A stretch of DNA of 35,588 nucleotides from an uncultured Saprospiraceae bacterium. Its GTDB lineage: Bacteria; Bacteroidota; Bacteroidia; Chitinophagales; Saprospiraceae. The DNA lies in contig CALIAG010000465.1 in assembly GCA_938041325.1 (NCBI GenBank), positions 1-35,588 of the forward strand, given 5' to 3'. The position numbers were made by a program, and so were the translations under genes. Shown here in pieces: positions 7,327 to 14,791 of this stretch; position 1 is the stretch's first letter; each line of letters begins with the position of its first letter. Under the pieces are notes generated by a model. That model made no database searches, had not been told where the DNA came from, and saw only the letters and a program-made list of their open reading frames with translations.

Positions 7327-8607
7327 ATGTTACAAGTAAGTTTTATACGTGAAAACAGGGATCTTGTTTTGGATGGCCTGAAAAAAAGAAATTTTGGAGC
7401 TGACGAGCTAAAAGTCATTGATCAGATCCTTGAAACGGATATTAAAAGAAAGTCGGCCCAAACAGAATTGGATCAATTGCTCTCAGAAAGCAATCAACTG
7501 AGTAAAAGCATTGGTCAAATGTACAAAAATGGCCAACGAGACGAAGCCGATGAACTGAAGAAGAAGGTGACTTCTCTTAAAGAGAAAACAAGTCAATTAC
7601 AAACCACAATGAATGAAGCAGCACATGCTGTTCAGGAATTGTTATATACTGTTCCAAATATTCCACACCCTTCTGTTCCTAAAGGGAATAGCGAAGAAGA
7701 AAATGAGGTTTTCAAAGATTTAGAAGGCCCTCTTCCTGTACTGGATGGTGAACCGCTTCCACATTGGGATCTGGCAAAGAAATACAATGTTTTTGATTTA
7801 GATTTAGGTGTCAAAATAACAGGTGCAGGGTTTCCAGTTTTTCGTGGAAAAGGGGCAAGGTTGCAAAGGGCATTAATCAATTTCTTTTTGGATGAAGCAC
7901 ATGCTGCTGGATACGAAGAGTTTGTTCCTCCTTTATTGGTGAATGAAGATACGGCCAGAGGAACTGGGCAGCTTCCAGATAAAGAAGGCCAAATGTATTA
8001 TGTAGAAAAAGATGATTTCTATCTGATACCTACTGCTGAGGTTCCAATCACAAATGTTTATAGAAATGAAATTCTAGCAGAAAAAGATTTTCCTATAAAA
8101 ATGTGTGGTTATACTCCTTGCTTTCGCCGTGAAGCGGGATCATACGGTGCGCATGTACGAGGTTTAAACAGAGTGCATCAATTTGATAAAATTGAGATTG
8201 TTCAAATTCAACATCCAGATCGTTCTTATGATACTTTGCATGACATGTTGGCTCATGTAGAAGGCTTACTTAACAAATTAGAATTGCCATTCAGAATTCT
8301 ACGCCTGTGTAGTGGTGATTTAAGTTTTGCTTCAGCATTAACCTTTGATTTTGAAGTTTACTCAGCTGCACAAAAAAGATGGTTGGAAGTGAGCTCTGTT
8401 TCTAACTTCGAAAGTTTTCAAACTAATCGGATGAAACTGCGTTACAAAGATGAGAACAATAAGACTCAATTGGCACACACGCTGAATGGATCTGCTCTAG
8501 CTTTGGCCAGAATTATAGCTTGTTTATTGGAAAATAACCAGACTCCAGAAGGAATAGTTATACCAGAAGCTTTGCGTCCATACACAAAATTTGATATTCT
8601 TAACTAA
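7327..8607 (+). CDS. serS: Seryl-tRNA synthetase
   Basis: A 426-aa class II aminoacyl-tRNA synthetase that charges tRNA-Ser (and tRNA-Sec where present). The N-terminal antiparallel coiled coil that grips the tRNA long arm covers about residues 25-105 (KRKSAQTELDQLLSESNQLS and onward). The catalytic domain follows, with TAEVPITNVYRNEIL, motif 2 CFRREAGSYG plus RVHQFDKIEIV, and motif 3 LNGSALALARIIACLLENNQ. The C terminus IVIPEALRPYTKFD is typical. The length is normal. It is divergent from rho and followed 78 bp later by a metallopeptidase gene. Confidence 0.98.
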   Translation: MLQVSFIRENRDLVLDGLKKRNFGADELKVIDQILETDIKRKSAQTELDQLLSESNQLSKSIGQMYKNGQRDEADELKKKVTSLKEKTSQLQTTMNEAAHAVQELLYTVPNIPHPSVPKGNSEEENEVFKDLEGPLPVLDGEPLPHWDLAKKYNVFDLDLGVKITGAGFPVFRGKGARLQRALINFFLDEAHAAGYEEFVPPLLVNEDTARGTGQLPDKEGQMYYVEKDDFYLIPTAEVPITNVYRNEILAEKDFPIKMCGYTPCFRREAGSYGAHVRGLNRVHQFDKIEIVQIQHPDRSYDTLHDMLAHVEGLLNKLELPFRILRLCSGDLSFASALTFDFEVYSAAQKRWLEVSSVSNFESFQTNRMKLRYKDENNKTQLAHTLNGSALALARIIACLLENNQTPEGIVIPEALRPYTKFDILN

Positions 8608-8685
8608 ATATTATGTGACACTTGCGAAGAAAAGTGGTCAAAATAATAGACATTAAATTCACTAACTAAAATTTCTCTTCAAATT

Positions 8686-9381
8686 ATGGGTGGAGGTTAT
8701 ATGATATATATGCTTTTGGTAGGAGGATTGTCCCTTATCGGAGGATTCATAAGCAATCGATTAAAAAGCAAATTTCGCAAATATTCTACTGTTGGAGTCA
8801 GTAGTGGAATGAGCGGAAAAGAAGTAGCGGAAGCTATGTTACAGCATTTTGGAATATCAGATGTAAAGGTCATACAAGGCCAAGGGTTCTTGTCTGATCA
8901 TTATAATCCAATGACCAAAACAATCTCACTAAGTCCGGATGTATTCCAAGGAAGGCATGTGTCAGCAGCAGCGGTAGCCGCTCACGAATGCGGTCATGCA
9001 GTTCAGCACGATACTTCTTACTCTATGCTAAAGATGAGGTCAGCTTTGGTTCCTTTTGTAAAAGCGGCTTCAATGGCTCAACAAGTTTTACTTGTAGTCG
9101 CTCTATCTGTAGCAGCACAATTTCCGGATTTGATGTTGTTGGTAATCGCAGCATTTGCCATTACATCTTTATTCAGTTTTATCACTTTACCGGTAGAATT
9201 TGATGCGAGTAAAAGAGCGTTGGTGTGGTTGGATGAAAGCGGTGTAACCCAAGGTGAAGAATACGATGGAGCCAAAGATGCGTTATGGTGGGCTGCTATG
9301 ACTTATGTTGCTGCAGCACTTTCTTCTCTTATCATACTATTATTTTTTGTTATGAAATATTTAGGAAGCAATAGACGATAA
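8686..9381 (+). CDS. YugP-like membrane zinc metallopeptidase
   Basis: A 231-aa integral membrane protein of the neutral zinc metallopeptidase family (YugP, DUF2265). An N-terminal membrane segment (MIYMLLVGGLSLIGGFIS) precedes the cytosolic-like part with GQGFLSDHYNPMTKTISLSP. The zinc-binding HExxH site is AAHECGHAVQH, with His100, Glu101 and His104. Two or three membrane helices follow (about residues 130-170 and 205-225), with EFDASKRAL after the second, the likely place of the third metal ligand. The length matches the family. The natural substrate of this family is not established. A possible 30-codon ORF abuts the stop codon. Confidence 0.9.
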   Translation: MGGGYMIYMLLVGGLSLIGGFISNRLKSKFRKYSTVGVSSGMSGKEVAEAMLQHFGISDVKVIQGQGFLSDHYNPMTKTISLSPDVFQGRHVSAAAVAAHECGHAVQHDTSYSMLKMRSALVPFVKAASMAQQVLLVVALSVAAQFPDLMLLVIAAFAITSLFSFITLPVEFDASKRALVWLDESGVTQGEEYDGAKDALWWAAMTYVAAALSSLIILLFFVMKYLGSNRR

Positions 9382-9474
9382 ATGAACGATCCCGAAGAGT
9401 CGAGTATGACAATGCTCGAAATGAATGAACCCCATCAGCAGATGGGCAGGCCGAGTTCAATGGATCAGTATTAA
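9382..9474 (+). CDS. Possible 30-aa microprotein abutting the metallopeptidase gene
   Basis: The TAA of the metallopeptidase gene is followed directly by ATG, opening a 30-codon frame that ends at 9474 before the terminator. The product is Met-rich (6 Met) and Gln/Pro/Ser-rich, for example MNEPHQQMGRPSSMDQY. It has no membrane segment and no recognised domain. The abutting stop/start would suit translational coupling, and its place inside the transcript is sound. However, a frame this short can arise by chance. Confidence 0.3.
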   Translation: MNDPEESSMTMLEMNEPHQQMGRPSSMDQY

Positions 9475-9505
9475 ATCATCATTTTATTTTTAAACAACTT
9501 CCATC

Positions 9506-9547
9506 AACAACCCCGGGAAATTATATTTTTCCGGGGTTGTTTTATTT
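9506..9547 (+). terminator. Rho-independent terminator after the metallopeptidase unit
   Basis: The stem AACAACCCCGG (9506-9516) pairs with CCGGGGTTGTT (9531-9541), extended inside by AAA/TTT. It is followed by TTTATTTT. This is a strong hairpin for so AT-rich a region. The remaining bases up to 9696 hold nothing I can name. Confidence 0.85.
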
Positions 9548-9696
9548 TAGAAAATCAACAAGGTCAAAATATTTTAACCTCTTTGAACATATGATTATCT
9601 TTTATACTTTATTATTTGGTCATAAGTTATTTTTCAACTATTTTAGCAGCTTTCCAATAATTGAAAATTTTACTGCATTTTAAGGACTTAAAATTT

Positions 9697-10404
9697 ATGG
9701 ACACACAGAACCGCAGATATGTATTTATCACCTTTGAAGACCTAAAAAAGGTCCGATTTAAGAAATTGGAGAAAGTCTGTGATCGTATTTTTATTTTTAT
9801 AAATGCACAAGAAACAAGTGTCCCTTTTTTGCTTGTTCAACAAATTCAAAAACTTGGCAAAGGCGCAAAGTGGGTTCCGATTAATGGACCTACAGGACAA
9901 AACATTAATTACCACCTTTGCTTTTTGATGGGGAAATTGCATCAGAAAGTTCATTCAACAATAGAGTTTGCTGTTCTTTCAAATGACGAAGGTTTTGATC
10001 CACTGATCGCATTCATTAACGAACAAGGAAGGTCTTGTTTAAGAGTTAAACGCAAAGGCACCAAAAAAAATAGAGGGATTCAAACTCCTGCTCCTTCTTC
10101 GGAAAAACCGCTTCAAATAGAAGAAGGATATTCCGAATCGAATCACAGCGATGATCAGCCAGCAAATATGTTTCCTGAAAATCCAATCGACAATCAAATC
10201 TATAACCATACTGCAAAAGAAACGATCAGACGTTTGATTCGCTCAGGTAATCGACCTGCAGAAGTAGATACGCTTAAAAAATACATTCAACTTTACAACC
10301 AAGAATTGACTGAATACGATGGCAACATAGAACGCATCATTGGTGAAATGCAGGAAAGCAATGACATCAAAATTCAGGAAGGAATGGTCACCTACAATTT
10401 CTGA
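9697..10404 (+). CDS. PIN-like domain protein with C-terminal helical domain
   Basis: A 235-aa cytosolic protein starting at the ATG at 9697; an upstream in-frame TTG at 9661 is less likely. Residues 6-125 match the PIN-like/NYN nuclease fold as seen in Bacteroidota proteins: RRYVFITFEDLKKV, then QKLGKGAKWVPI, then AVLSNDEGFDPLIAFINEQG. The second acidic cluster (Asp97, Asp101) is intact. The first strand, usually F-I-D-[FY]-E-N in relatives I recall, reads F-I-T12-F-E14-D15, so the first catalytic Asp may be missing. A charged linker (about 128-165) leads to a helical C-terminal domain (TAKETIRRLIRSGNRPAEVD onward) that could bind nucleic acid. The target RNA or DNA is unknown. Confidence 0.7.
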   Translation: MDTQNRRYVFITFEDLKKVRFKKLEKVCDRIFIFINAQETSVPFLLVQQIQKLGKGAKWVPINGPTGQNINYHLCFLMGKLHQKVHSTIEFAVLSNDEGFDPLIAFINEQGRSCLRVKRKGTKKNRGIQTPAPSSEKPLQIEEGYSESNHSDDQPANMFPENPIDNQIYNHTAKETIRRLIRSGNRPAEVDTLKKYIQLYNQELTEYDGNIERIIGEMQESNDIKIQEGMVTYNF

Positions 10405-10539
10405 TACCGAAATAATTTCTAATTCTTTAGAGGATTCACTATTTTAGCACAATGTAATGTACAAGTAGTCCGACAGAAAAAATTCTGCTCGATCACTCAC
10501 ATTGCTGCTATAGTATTATTTAAACAAACCAGTTTTATC

Positions 10540-11103
10540 ATGGAAGACGATATTAATTTTCATCTAGAAGAAGCCAAAGAGTCAATGAATGAATCGATGG
10601 ATCGATTGCAACGTGAATTGTCAAAAATTAGAGCGGGGAAAGCCTCTCCTGCTATGTTGAGTGGTATCCAAGTTGATTACTATGGAAGTGCAACACCAAT
10701 TAGTCAAGTGGCCAATATTTCTACTTCTGATCCAAAAACGTTGAGCATTCAGCCTTGGGAAAAAGCGATGATTGGTCCAATTGAACAAGCCATTTTTGCG
10801 GCTAATATTGGCCTGACTCCCATGAATAATGGAGAATCTATTATTATTAATATACCAGCTCTTACCGAGGAACGAAGAAAGGACATGGTAAAACGGTCCA
10901 AAGCAATGGGTGAAGACGCCAAAGTAAGTATCCGTACCGCAAGACACAAAGCACTGGACTATATCAAAAAAGCGGTAAAACTTGGGTATCCTGAAGATGA
11001 AGGGAAACGAAGAGAAGATGATGTTCAAAAAATTATAAATAGTTATACTGAAAAAATCAACTCTGCAATTGCAGCGAAAGAGAAAGATATTATGACCATC
11101 TAA
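10540..11103 (+). CDS. frr: Ribosome recycling factor
   Basis: A 187-aa factor that, with EF-G, splits post-termination ribosomes. It has the tRNA-shaped two-domain pattern: the N-terminal helix RLQRELSKIRAGKASPAML, the beta domain with VDYYGSATPISQVANIS and ALTEERRKDMVKRSKAMGED, and the C-terminal helix ending in EKINSAIAAKEKDIMTI. The length is standard. In many bacteria frr follows pyrH; here it follows a PIN-like gene after 135 bp of non-coding DNA and is closed by its own terminator. Confidence 0.98.
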   Translation: MEDDINFHLEEAKESMNESMDRLQRELSKIRAGKASPAMLSGIQVDYYGSATPISQVANISTSDPKTLSIQPWEKAMIGPIEQAIFAANIGLTPMNNGESIIINIPALTEERRKDMVKRSKAMGEDAKVSIRTARHKALDYIKKAVKLGYPEDEGKRREDDVQKIINSYTEKINSAIAAKEKDIMTI

Positions 11104-11123
11104 AAGAGAAGATGTTGAATTAC

Positions 11124-11160
11124 AAAAAAGCCCTTCGGTACAAACTGGAGGGCTTTTTTA
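11124..11160 (+). terminator. Terminator after frr, overlapping the convergent stop codon
   Basis: AAAAAAGCCCT (11124-11134) pairs with AGGGCTTTTTT (11149-11159) around a 14-nt loop. The T run on the plus strand and the A run on the left arm make it usable in both directions. The stop codon of the minus-strand gene (11158-11160) lies inside it. Confidence 0.85.
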
Positions 11161-12039
11161 ATTGATCCCCTTTTTATCAAAACGATAAACCATTAATATT
11201 CCATCTTCCAGAATATACAGTTGCTGTTTTTGAATAGAAAGTTTTGAATCTTCTTTTATTTTTTGCGGCAATGCAATAAGAACGCTTTGCCTTGAAAGGT
11301 AAGGAAAAGAATGAAGTTCTTTATTCGCCAAATAAACAAACTCATGTTCTCCAACTTGAACAGATTCCACATTTGGTATTTCAACGGTGTATAAATATTG
11401 TCCAAAATCATCGAACAACATGACGCCAATTCCTGGTACCACTAAGTGTACTTTCCGATTGTTTTCAATAATTTGAATTGGAAAATGATTGCCTTTAAAT
11501 AAGTCCGAAAGTTGATTGCTTTTCAAACGCAAATTCCCATTACTGTCAATCTTCTTCAATTCATAACTTAAGTTATCAAACACCCAAATATTGTTTTCAG
11601 TAGAAATTCCAACACCGGTAATATCACTCATCTCAAGATCTGTCAGCACAAAATATCCCGTTTCATTTAGTGTTCTGTCCAAAGTAATTACGGTGAGATA
11701 ATCTGCATAAAAAAGCAAAAGGTTAAAAGGGTTTGATGCGTCCAAATAGGACAATTCTCCCAGGGTATTATTGGTATAATTAAACAGTAGGTTTCCTTCT
11801 CTAGAAAATTTAGAAACTCCGTTTTCTTCACCGATTAAATAAACTTGCCCGAGTTTATCTGTCGTAAAAGATACTGCAGACGTTTCCGTACTTCTTATTT
11901 TTTCAAATACAAAGTTAGTAATTGAATCAGTCCTGATAGAATCTAATGGATTCACCAATGCCTGCGCTTCGGCCTGATTGAACAGGACCAAAGTCAATGT
12001 ACACAACAAACAACTACTTAGAAATGTAGGCTTTAGCAT
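11158..12039 (-). CDS. Unknown secreted protein, possibly beta-propeller
   Basis: I do not recognise the family. The open frame begins at 12087, deep in lpxH. The Met at 12039 gives a signal peptide (MLKPTFLSSCLLCTLTLVLF, then NQAEAQ) and a 293-aa product, so it is preferred. The mature protein shows repeated short strand patterns such as TDKLGQVYLIGEENGVSKFS, DITGVGISTENNIWVFDNLS and LYILEDGILMVYRFD. These suggest an NHL- or six-bladed-propeller-like fold (inference). It overlaps the 3' end of lpxH by 26 bp, which implies translational coupling, but a role in lipid A synthesis does not follow. Confidence 0.7.
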   Translation of the reverse strand: MLKPTFLSSCLLCTLTLVLFNQAEAQALVNPLDSIRTDSITNFVFEKIRSTETSAVSFTTDKLGQVYLIGEENGVSKFSREGNLLFNYTNNTLGELSYLDASNPFNLLLFYADYLTVITLDRTLNETGYFVLTDLEMSDITGVGISTENNIWVFDNLSYELKKIDSNGNLRLKSNQLSDLFKGNHFPIQIIENNRKVHLVVPGIGVMLFDDFGQYLYTVEIPNVESVQVGEHEFVYLANKELHSFPYLSRQSVLIALPQKIKEDSKLSIQKQQLYILEDGILMVYRFDKKGIN

Positions 12040-12784
12040 TGGTTTCAAAAAATTTGATTTCCATTTTTTCACCATCAAAAACGGCATAAGAATTATAGTG
12101 CATCCACTCCCCTAGGTTTATATAACGACTACTCCCATTTTTTAGCGTGTAATCGATTGGCAAATGTCGATGTCCAAAAACAAAGAAATCAGCATTCATT
12201 TCGTCTAACTTCTTATTTGAATAGGTCAGTAACCATTCTTTTTCTTCACCTAGAAAGTTTTCTTCCGCAGGATTCGAGTGACGGCTTGTCCCGGACCAGT
12301 ACAAAGCCAATTTAATCCCGAAGTTAGGATGTATTCTTGCAAAAAGCCATTGACACAAAGGATTTGCAAATATCTTTTTCAATCGTTTATAACCTTTATC
12401 GCCTGGCCCTAAACCATCGCCATGACCTATAAAAAATTTTTTCCCTAAAAGGTCTCTTTCTATTGGTTTTCTATAAATCGGAATATCCAATTCTTCTTCA
12501 AAATATTTAAACATCCACATATCATGGTTTCCAATAAAAAAGTAAATCAGAATCCCTGAATCTCGAAGTTCAGCCAACTTACCAAGCAATCGAACATAAC
12601 CTTTTGGAACAACGGTTGAGTATTCAAACCAAAAATCGAAGACATCTCCAACTAAATAAATTTCTTTAGCATCCTCTTTTATCAGATCCAACCATCTGAC
12701 TATCTGCTTTTCTCTTTCCTTGCTAGACACTCTTGCGTCTATACCGAGGTGAAAATCAGAAGCGAAATAAATTTTTTTATTCAT
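12014..12784 (-). CDS. lpxH: UDP-2,3-diacylglucosamine diphosphatase (LpxH-like)
   Basis: A 256-aa calcineurin-like metallophosphoesterase that hydrolyses UDP-2,3-diacylglucosamine to lipid X in lipid A synthesis. It acts at the inner face of the cytoplasmic membrane. All metal-binding motifs are present in order: ASDFHLGID (near residue 10), LVGDVFDFW, FFIGNHDMW, FFIGHGDGLGPGD and FVFGHRHLPID. The lid-type insertion between GHGDG and GHRH contains GTSRHSNPAEE, as in other Bacteroidota LpxH proteins. The length is close to that of E. coli LpxH (240 aa). LpxH is more likely than a general phosphoesterase because of this motif set. It is the first gene of a two-gene minus-strand unit. Confidence 0.87.
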   Translation of the reverse strand: MNKKIYFASDFHLGIDARVSSKEREKQIVRWLDLIKEDAKEIYLVGDVFDFWFEYSTVVPKGYVRLLGKLAELRDSGILIYFFIGNHDMWMFKYFEEELDIPIYRKPIERDLLGKKFFIGHGDGLGPGDKGYKRLKKIFANPLCQWLFARIHPNFGIKLALYWSGTSRHSNPAEENFLGEEKEWLLTYSNKKLDEMNADFFVFGHRHLPIDYTLKNGSSRYINLGEWMHYNSYAVFDGEKMEIKFFETNAKAYISK

Positions 12785-12902
12785 TAATATTGAATTGAAT
12801 GATTGGATTCGATGCTTTGCAATTAATACAGTAATTTGTACAATTCATAATTTGTGCTAAATTTAACAAAATTTACATTCATCATTTTCAACAAATAGAA
12901 AT

Positions 12903-13688
12903 ATGGATTTAGGATTAAAAGGCAAAAACGCACTAGTATGTGGAGGCAGTAAAGGAATTGGCAAAGCAGCTGCTGTTGAATTAGCAAAACTGGGAGCGAA
13001 TATCACACTTGCTTCGAGGAGCTTGGATTTAATGACAGAGGTTATCCATGAATTAGACAATAGTCAGGGACAAAGTCATAATTTTCTAATTGTTGATTTT
13101 TCAAATAGTAATGACTTACTTAGTAAAGTAAGAACTTTGACCCTTAGTAAACCCATTCATATTCTAATAAACAACACCGGAGGCCCTCCAGGCGGTCCTA
13201 TTGCAAATGCAAGTCCAGAAGCCTTCATCCAAGCATTTCACAATCACCTTATTTGTAATCACCTTTTGACTACCACCGTGATTAAAGGAATGAAAAAGGA
13301 AGGATTTGGTAGAATTATAAATGTAATATCAACTTCTGTAAAACAACCGATTCCGGGACTAGGAGTATCCAATACAATCCGTGGAGCTGTTGCCAATTGG
13401 TCGAAAACAATGGCGAATGAATTGGGGCCATTTGGGATAACGGTCAACAACGTTTTACCAGGCAGCACCAATACCGACCGTTTGCAATCAATCATTGCTG
13501 CGCAAGCGGAAAGACAATCGAGATCAATTGAAGAAGTAAGTAAGGAATGGATGAGTAGAGTGCCTTTAGGTCGATTTGCTGAACCAGAAGAGATTGGAAA
13601 TGCAATTGCATTTTTAGCATCGCCTGCTGCTTCGTATATTAGTGGAATAAACCTTCCAGTCGATGGAAGTCGCACAAAAAGCCTTTAA
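12903..13688 (+). CDS. SDR-family oxidoreductase-like protein with degenerate active site
   Basis: A 261-aa Rossmann-fold protein of the short-chain dehydrogenase/reductase superfamily. The nucleotide-binding glycine motif is GGSKGIG (14-20) instead of TGxxxGIG, and NNTGGPPGG replaces NNAG. Ser143 of the catalytic set is present in INVISTS, but the YxxxK motif 13 residues later reads S156-N-T-I-R160. The catalytic Tyr is therefore Ser and the Lys is Arg. This matches an SDR subgroup described as beta-ketoacyl-reductase-like with imperfect NAD and tetrad motifs. The C-terminal GRFAEPEEIGNAIAFLASPA is typical of SDRs. The gene stands alone, and its activity cannot be predicted. Confidence 0.88.
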   Translation: MDLGLKGKNALVCGGSKGIGKAAAVELAKLGANITLASRSLDLMTEVIHELDNSQGQSHNFLIVDFSNSNDLLSKVRTLTLSKPIHILINNTGGPPGGPIANASPEAFIQAFHNHLICNHLLTTTVIKGMKKEGFGRIINVISTSVKQPIPGLGVSNTIRGAVANWSKTMANELGPFGITVNNVLPGSTNTDRLQSIIAAQAERQSRSIEEVSKEWMSRVPLGRFAEPEEIGNAIAFLASPAASYISGINLPVDGSRTKSL

Positions 13689-13718
13689 AAAACCAAGGCC
13701 AATAACAGCAATTTTAAA

Positions 13719-13739
13719 CCTACACAGATTACACAAAAT
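13719..13739. repeat. Short ACACAGATTACACAAA intergenic word
   Basis: A fragment similar to the periodic ACCACRGATTACAC words common between genes in Bacteroidota. Its 14-bp core AGATTACACAAAAT (13726-13739) also occurs upstream of serS (7269-7282). This may be a degraded dispersed repeat or chance in AT-rich DNA. Confidence 0.3.
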
Positions 13740-13754
13740 TTTGTTTTATAAAAG

Positions 13755-13783
13755 AGAGCTTCTTGGGAATCCCAAGAAGCTCT
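13755..13783 (-). terminator. Bidirectional terminator between the SDR gene and the small basic protein gene
   Basis: A perfect 13-bp stem (AGAGCTTCTTGGG, 13755-13767, with CCCAAGAAGCTCT, 13771-13783) closes a 3-nt loop. T-rich sequence follows on the minus strand (CTTTTATAAAA). It lies between two convergent genes and can serve both. Confidence 0.8.
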
Positions 13784-13854
13784 TCTGATATAACAAGTCT
13801 TGACTAAAACCATTTTCGAATCGCTAGAGATCCGATAATATATTTCTTGACCAT

Positions 13855-14175
13855 TTAAAACCTTTGCTGAGCATCGTGTTTTTGTTGGTATATATTTTTA
13901 TTCGCTCTTTTTTGTTTCCTCGCAATTTTAGCTCTTTCCTTCGCTGTAACCTTTCCATCTGCTTTCGCTCGTTTCTTAGTCCGATTGATGTGTACTTGTT
14001 GCGCTTTCAATCCAGCAGCTTCCTTCCTCGTCAGTTCACCAGTTTTTACACCATGATTGATCTTTTTATTCTGCTTTATTTGCTTATGCTTCACTATTGG
14101 AGCTGTTTGCGCTTGAATAGAATTCATTCCGAAAGCCAAGAAAAATAGGCCGATAAATAATACTTTAATTTTCAT
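13855..14175 (-). CDS. Small secreted basic protein with internal duplication
   Basis: A 106-aa exported protein. Residues 1-22 form a signal peptide (MKIKVLFIGLFFLAFGMNSI, cleavage after QA). The mature part is very rich in Lys, Arg and Gln. It contains two related units: GVKTGELTRKEAAGLKAQQ (about 42-60) and AKADGKVTAKERAKIARKQK (about 70-89). Each has the pattern G-x-[LV]-T-x-K-E, which resembles the second half of an EF-hand loop without its first acidic ligands. Similar duplicated basic proteins occur as uncharacterised proteins in other Gram-negatives. A role is not known. It has a single-gene context, with its own terminator and 217 bp of upstream non-coding DNA. Confidence 0.75.
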   Translation of the reverse strand: MKIKVLFIGLFFLAFGMNSIQAQTAPIVKHKQIKQNKKINHGVKTGELTRKEAAGLKAQQVHINRTKKRAKADGKVTAKERAKIARKQKRANKNIYQQKHDAQQRF

Positions 14176-14317
14176 CTGTTTAAAATTTAATTGGTTTTTA
14201 AATAATAGGGGATTAATTTTTCATTCGCTTCTTTGACCAAGCCAGTTTAAAGTGGTTTAATTAACTTTCTTATTTTAAAACTTCCTTAACACATTAGGCA
14301 ATTGGCTTATAAAACTA

Positions 14318-14336
14318 GAAGTTGTTCGGCAACTTC
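14318..14336. repeat. Short inverted repeat upstream of the epimerase gene
   Basis: GAAGTTG (14318-14324) and CAACTTC (14330-14336) enclose TTCGG. It lies about 57 bp before the start of the epimerase gene and just before a TATCTTAG near-match to the -7 element (14361-14368). It could be an operator, or a terminator remnant. Confidence 0.35.
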
Positions 14337-14392
14337 CTATTAAAGCTAAATTTTAGGCTTTATCTTAGCCTTCCAAACTCAGAATCTTTCTT

Positions 14393-14791
14393 ATGATGAA
14401 AATCGAACATATTGGAATCGCTGTTAAAAACTTGGAAGCAAGTAATGAATTGTTTAAAAAACTACTCGGCAAAGAACATTATAAAACGGAGGCCGTAGAG
14501 TCTGAAAATGTAATTACTTCTTTCTTTAAAATCGGTCGATCCAAAATAGAACTACTCGAGGCAAGCGATCCATCTAGTCCTATTGCAAAATACATTGATA
14601 AGCGAGGGGAAGGAATACACCATATTGCTTTTGAAGTAAAAGACATCGAAAAAGAAATGAAAAGGATGGAAAAAGAAGGCTTTGTATTATTGAATGAAAA
14701 GCCGAAAAAAGGAGCAGATAATAAGTTGGTTTGTTTTTTACACCCAAAGAGTGCAAACGGTGTTTTAGTGGAGCTTTGTCAAAGTATTTAA
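14393..14791 (+). CDS. mce: Methylmalonyl-CoA epimerase
   Basis: A 132-aa VOC-superfamily enzyme that interconverts (R)- and (S)-methylmalonyl-CoA in the propionate pathway. Two beta-alpha-beta-beta-beta modules are visible, starting at KIEHIGIAVKNLEAS and EGIHHIAFEVKDIEK. Metal ligands and the catalytic region are recognisable at His6, His76/77 and Glu127 (VLVELCQ). The phrase DPSSPIAKYIDKRGEGIHHIAFEV is close to the family signature. Two Met codons in tandem (14393 and 14396) could both serve as start. Its stop codon abuts the ATG of the next gene. No methylmalonyl-CoA mutase genes are in the window. Confidence 0.92.
   Translation: MMKIEHIGIAVKNLEASNELFKKLLGKEHYKTEAVESENVITSFFKIGRSKIELLEASDPSSPIAKYIDKRGEGIHHIAFEVKDIEKEMKRMEKEGFVLLNEKPKKGADNKLVCFLHPKSANGVLVELCQSI

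Noticed and set aside
9661-9696. Upstream TTG start for the PIN-like gene
   Set aside because: The extra 12 residues do not resemble the family N terminus, and an ATG directly precedes the conserved strand.
12040-12087. Longer N terminus for the secreted protein overlapping lpxH
   Set aside because: The extension lies within lpxH coding sequence and would bury the signal peptide; the Met at 12039 gives a proper signal.
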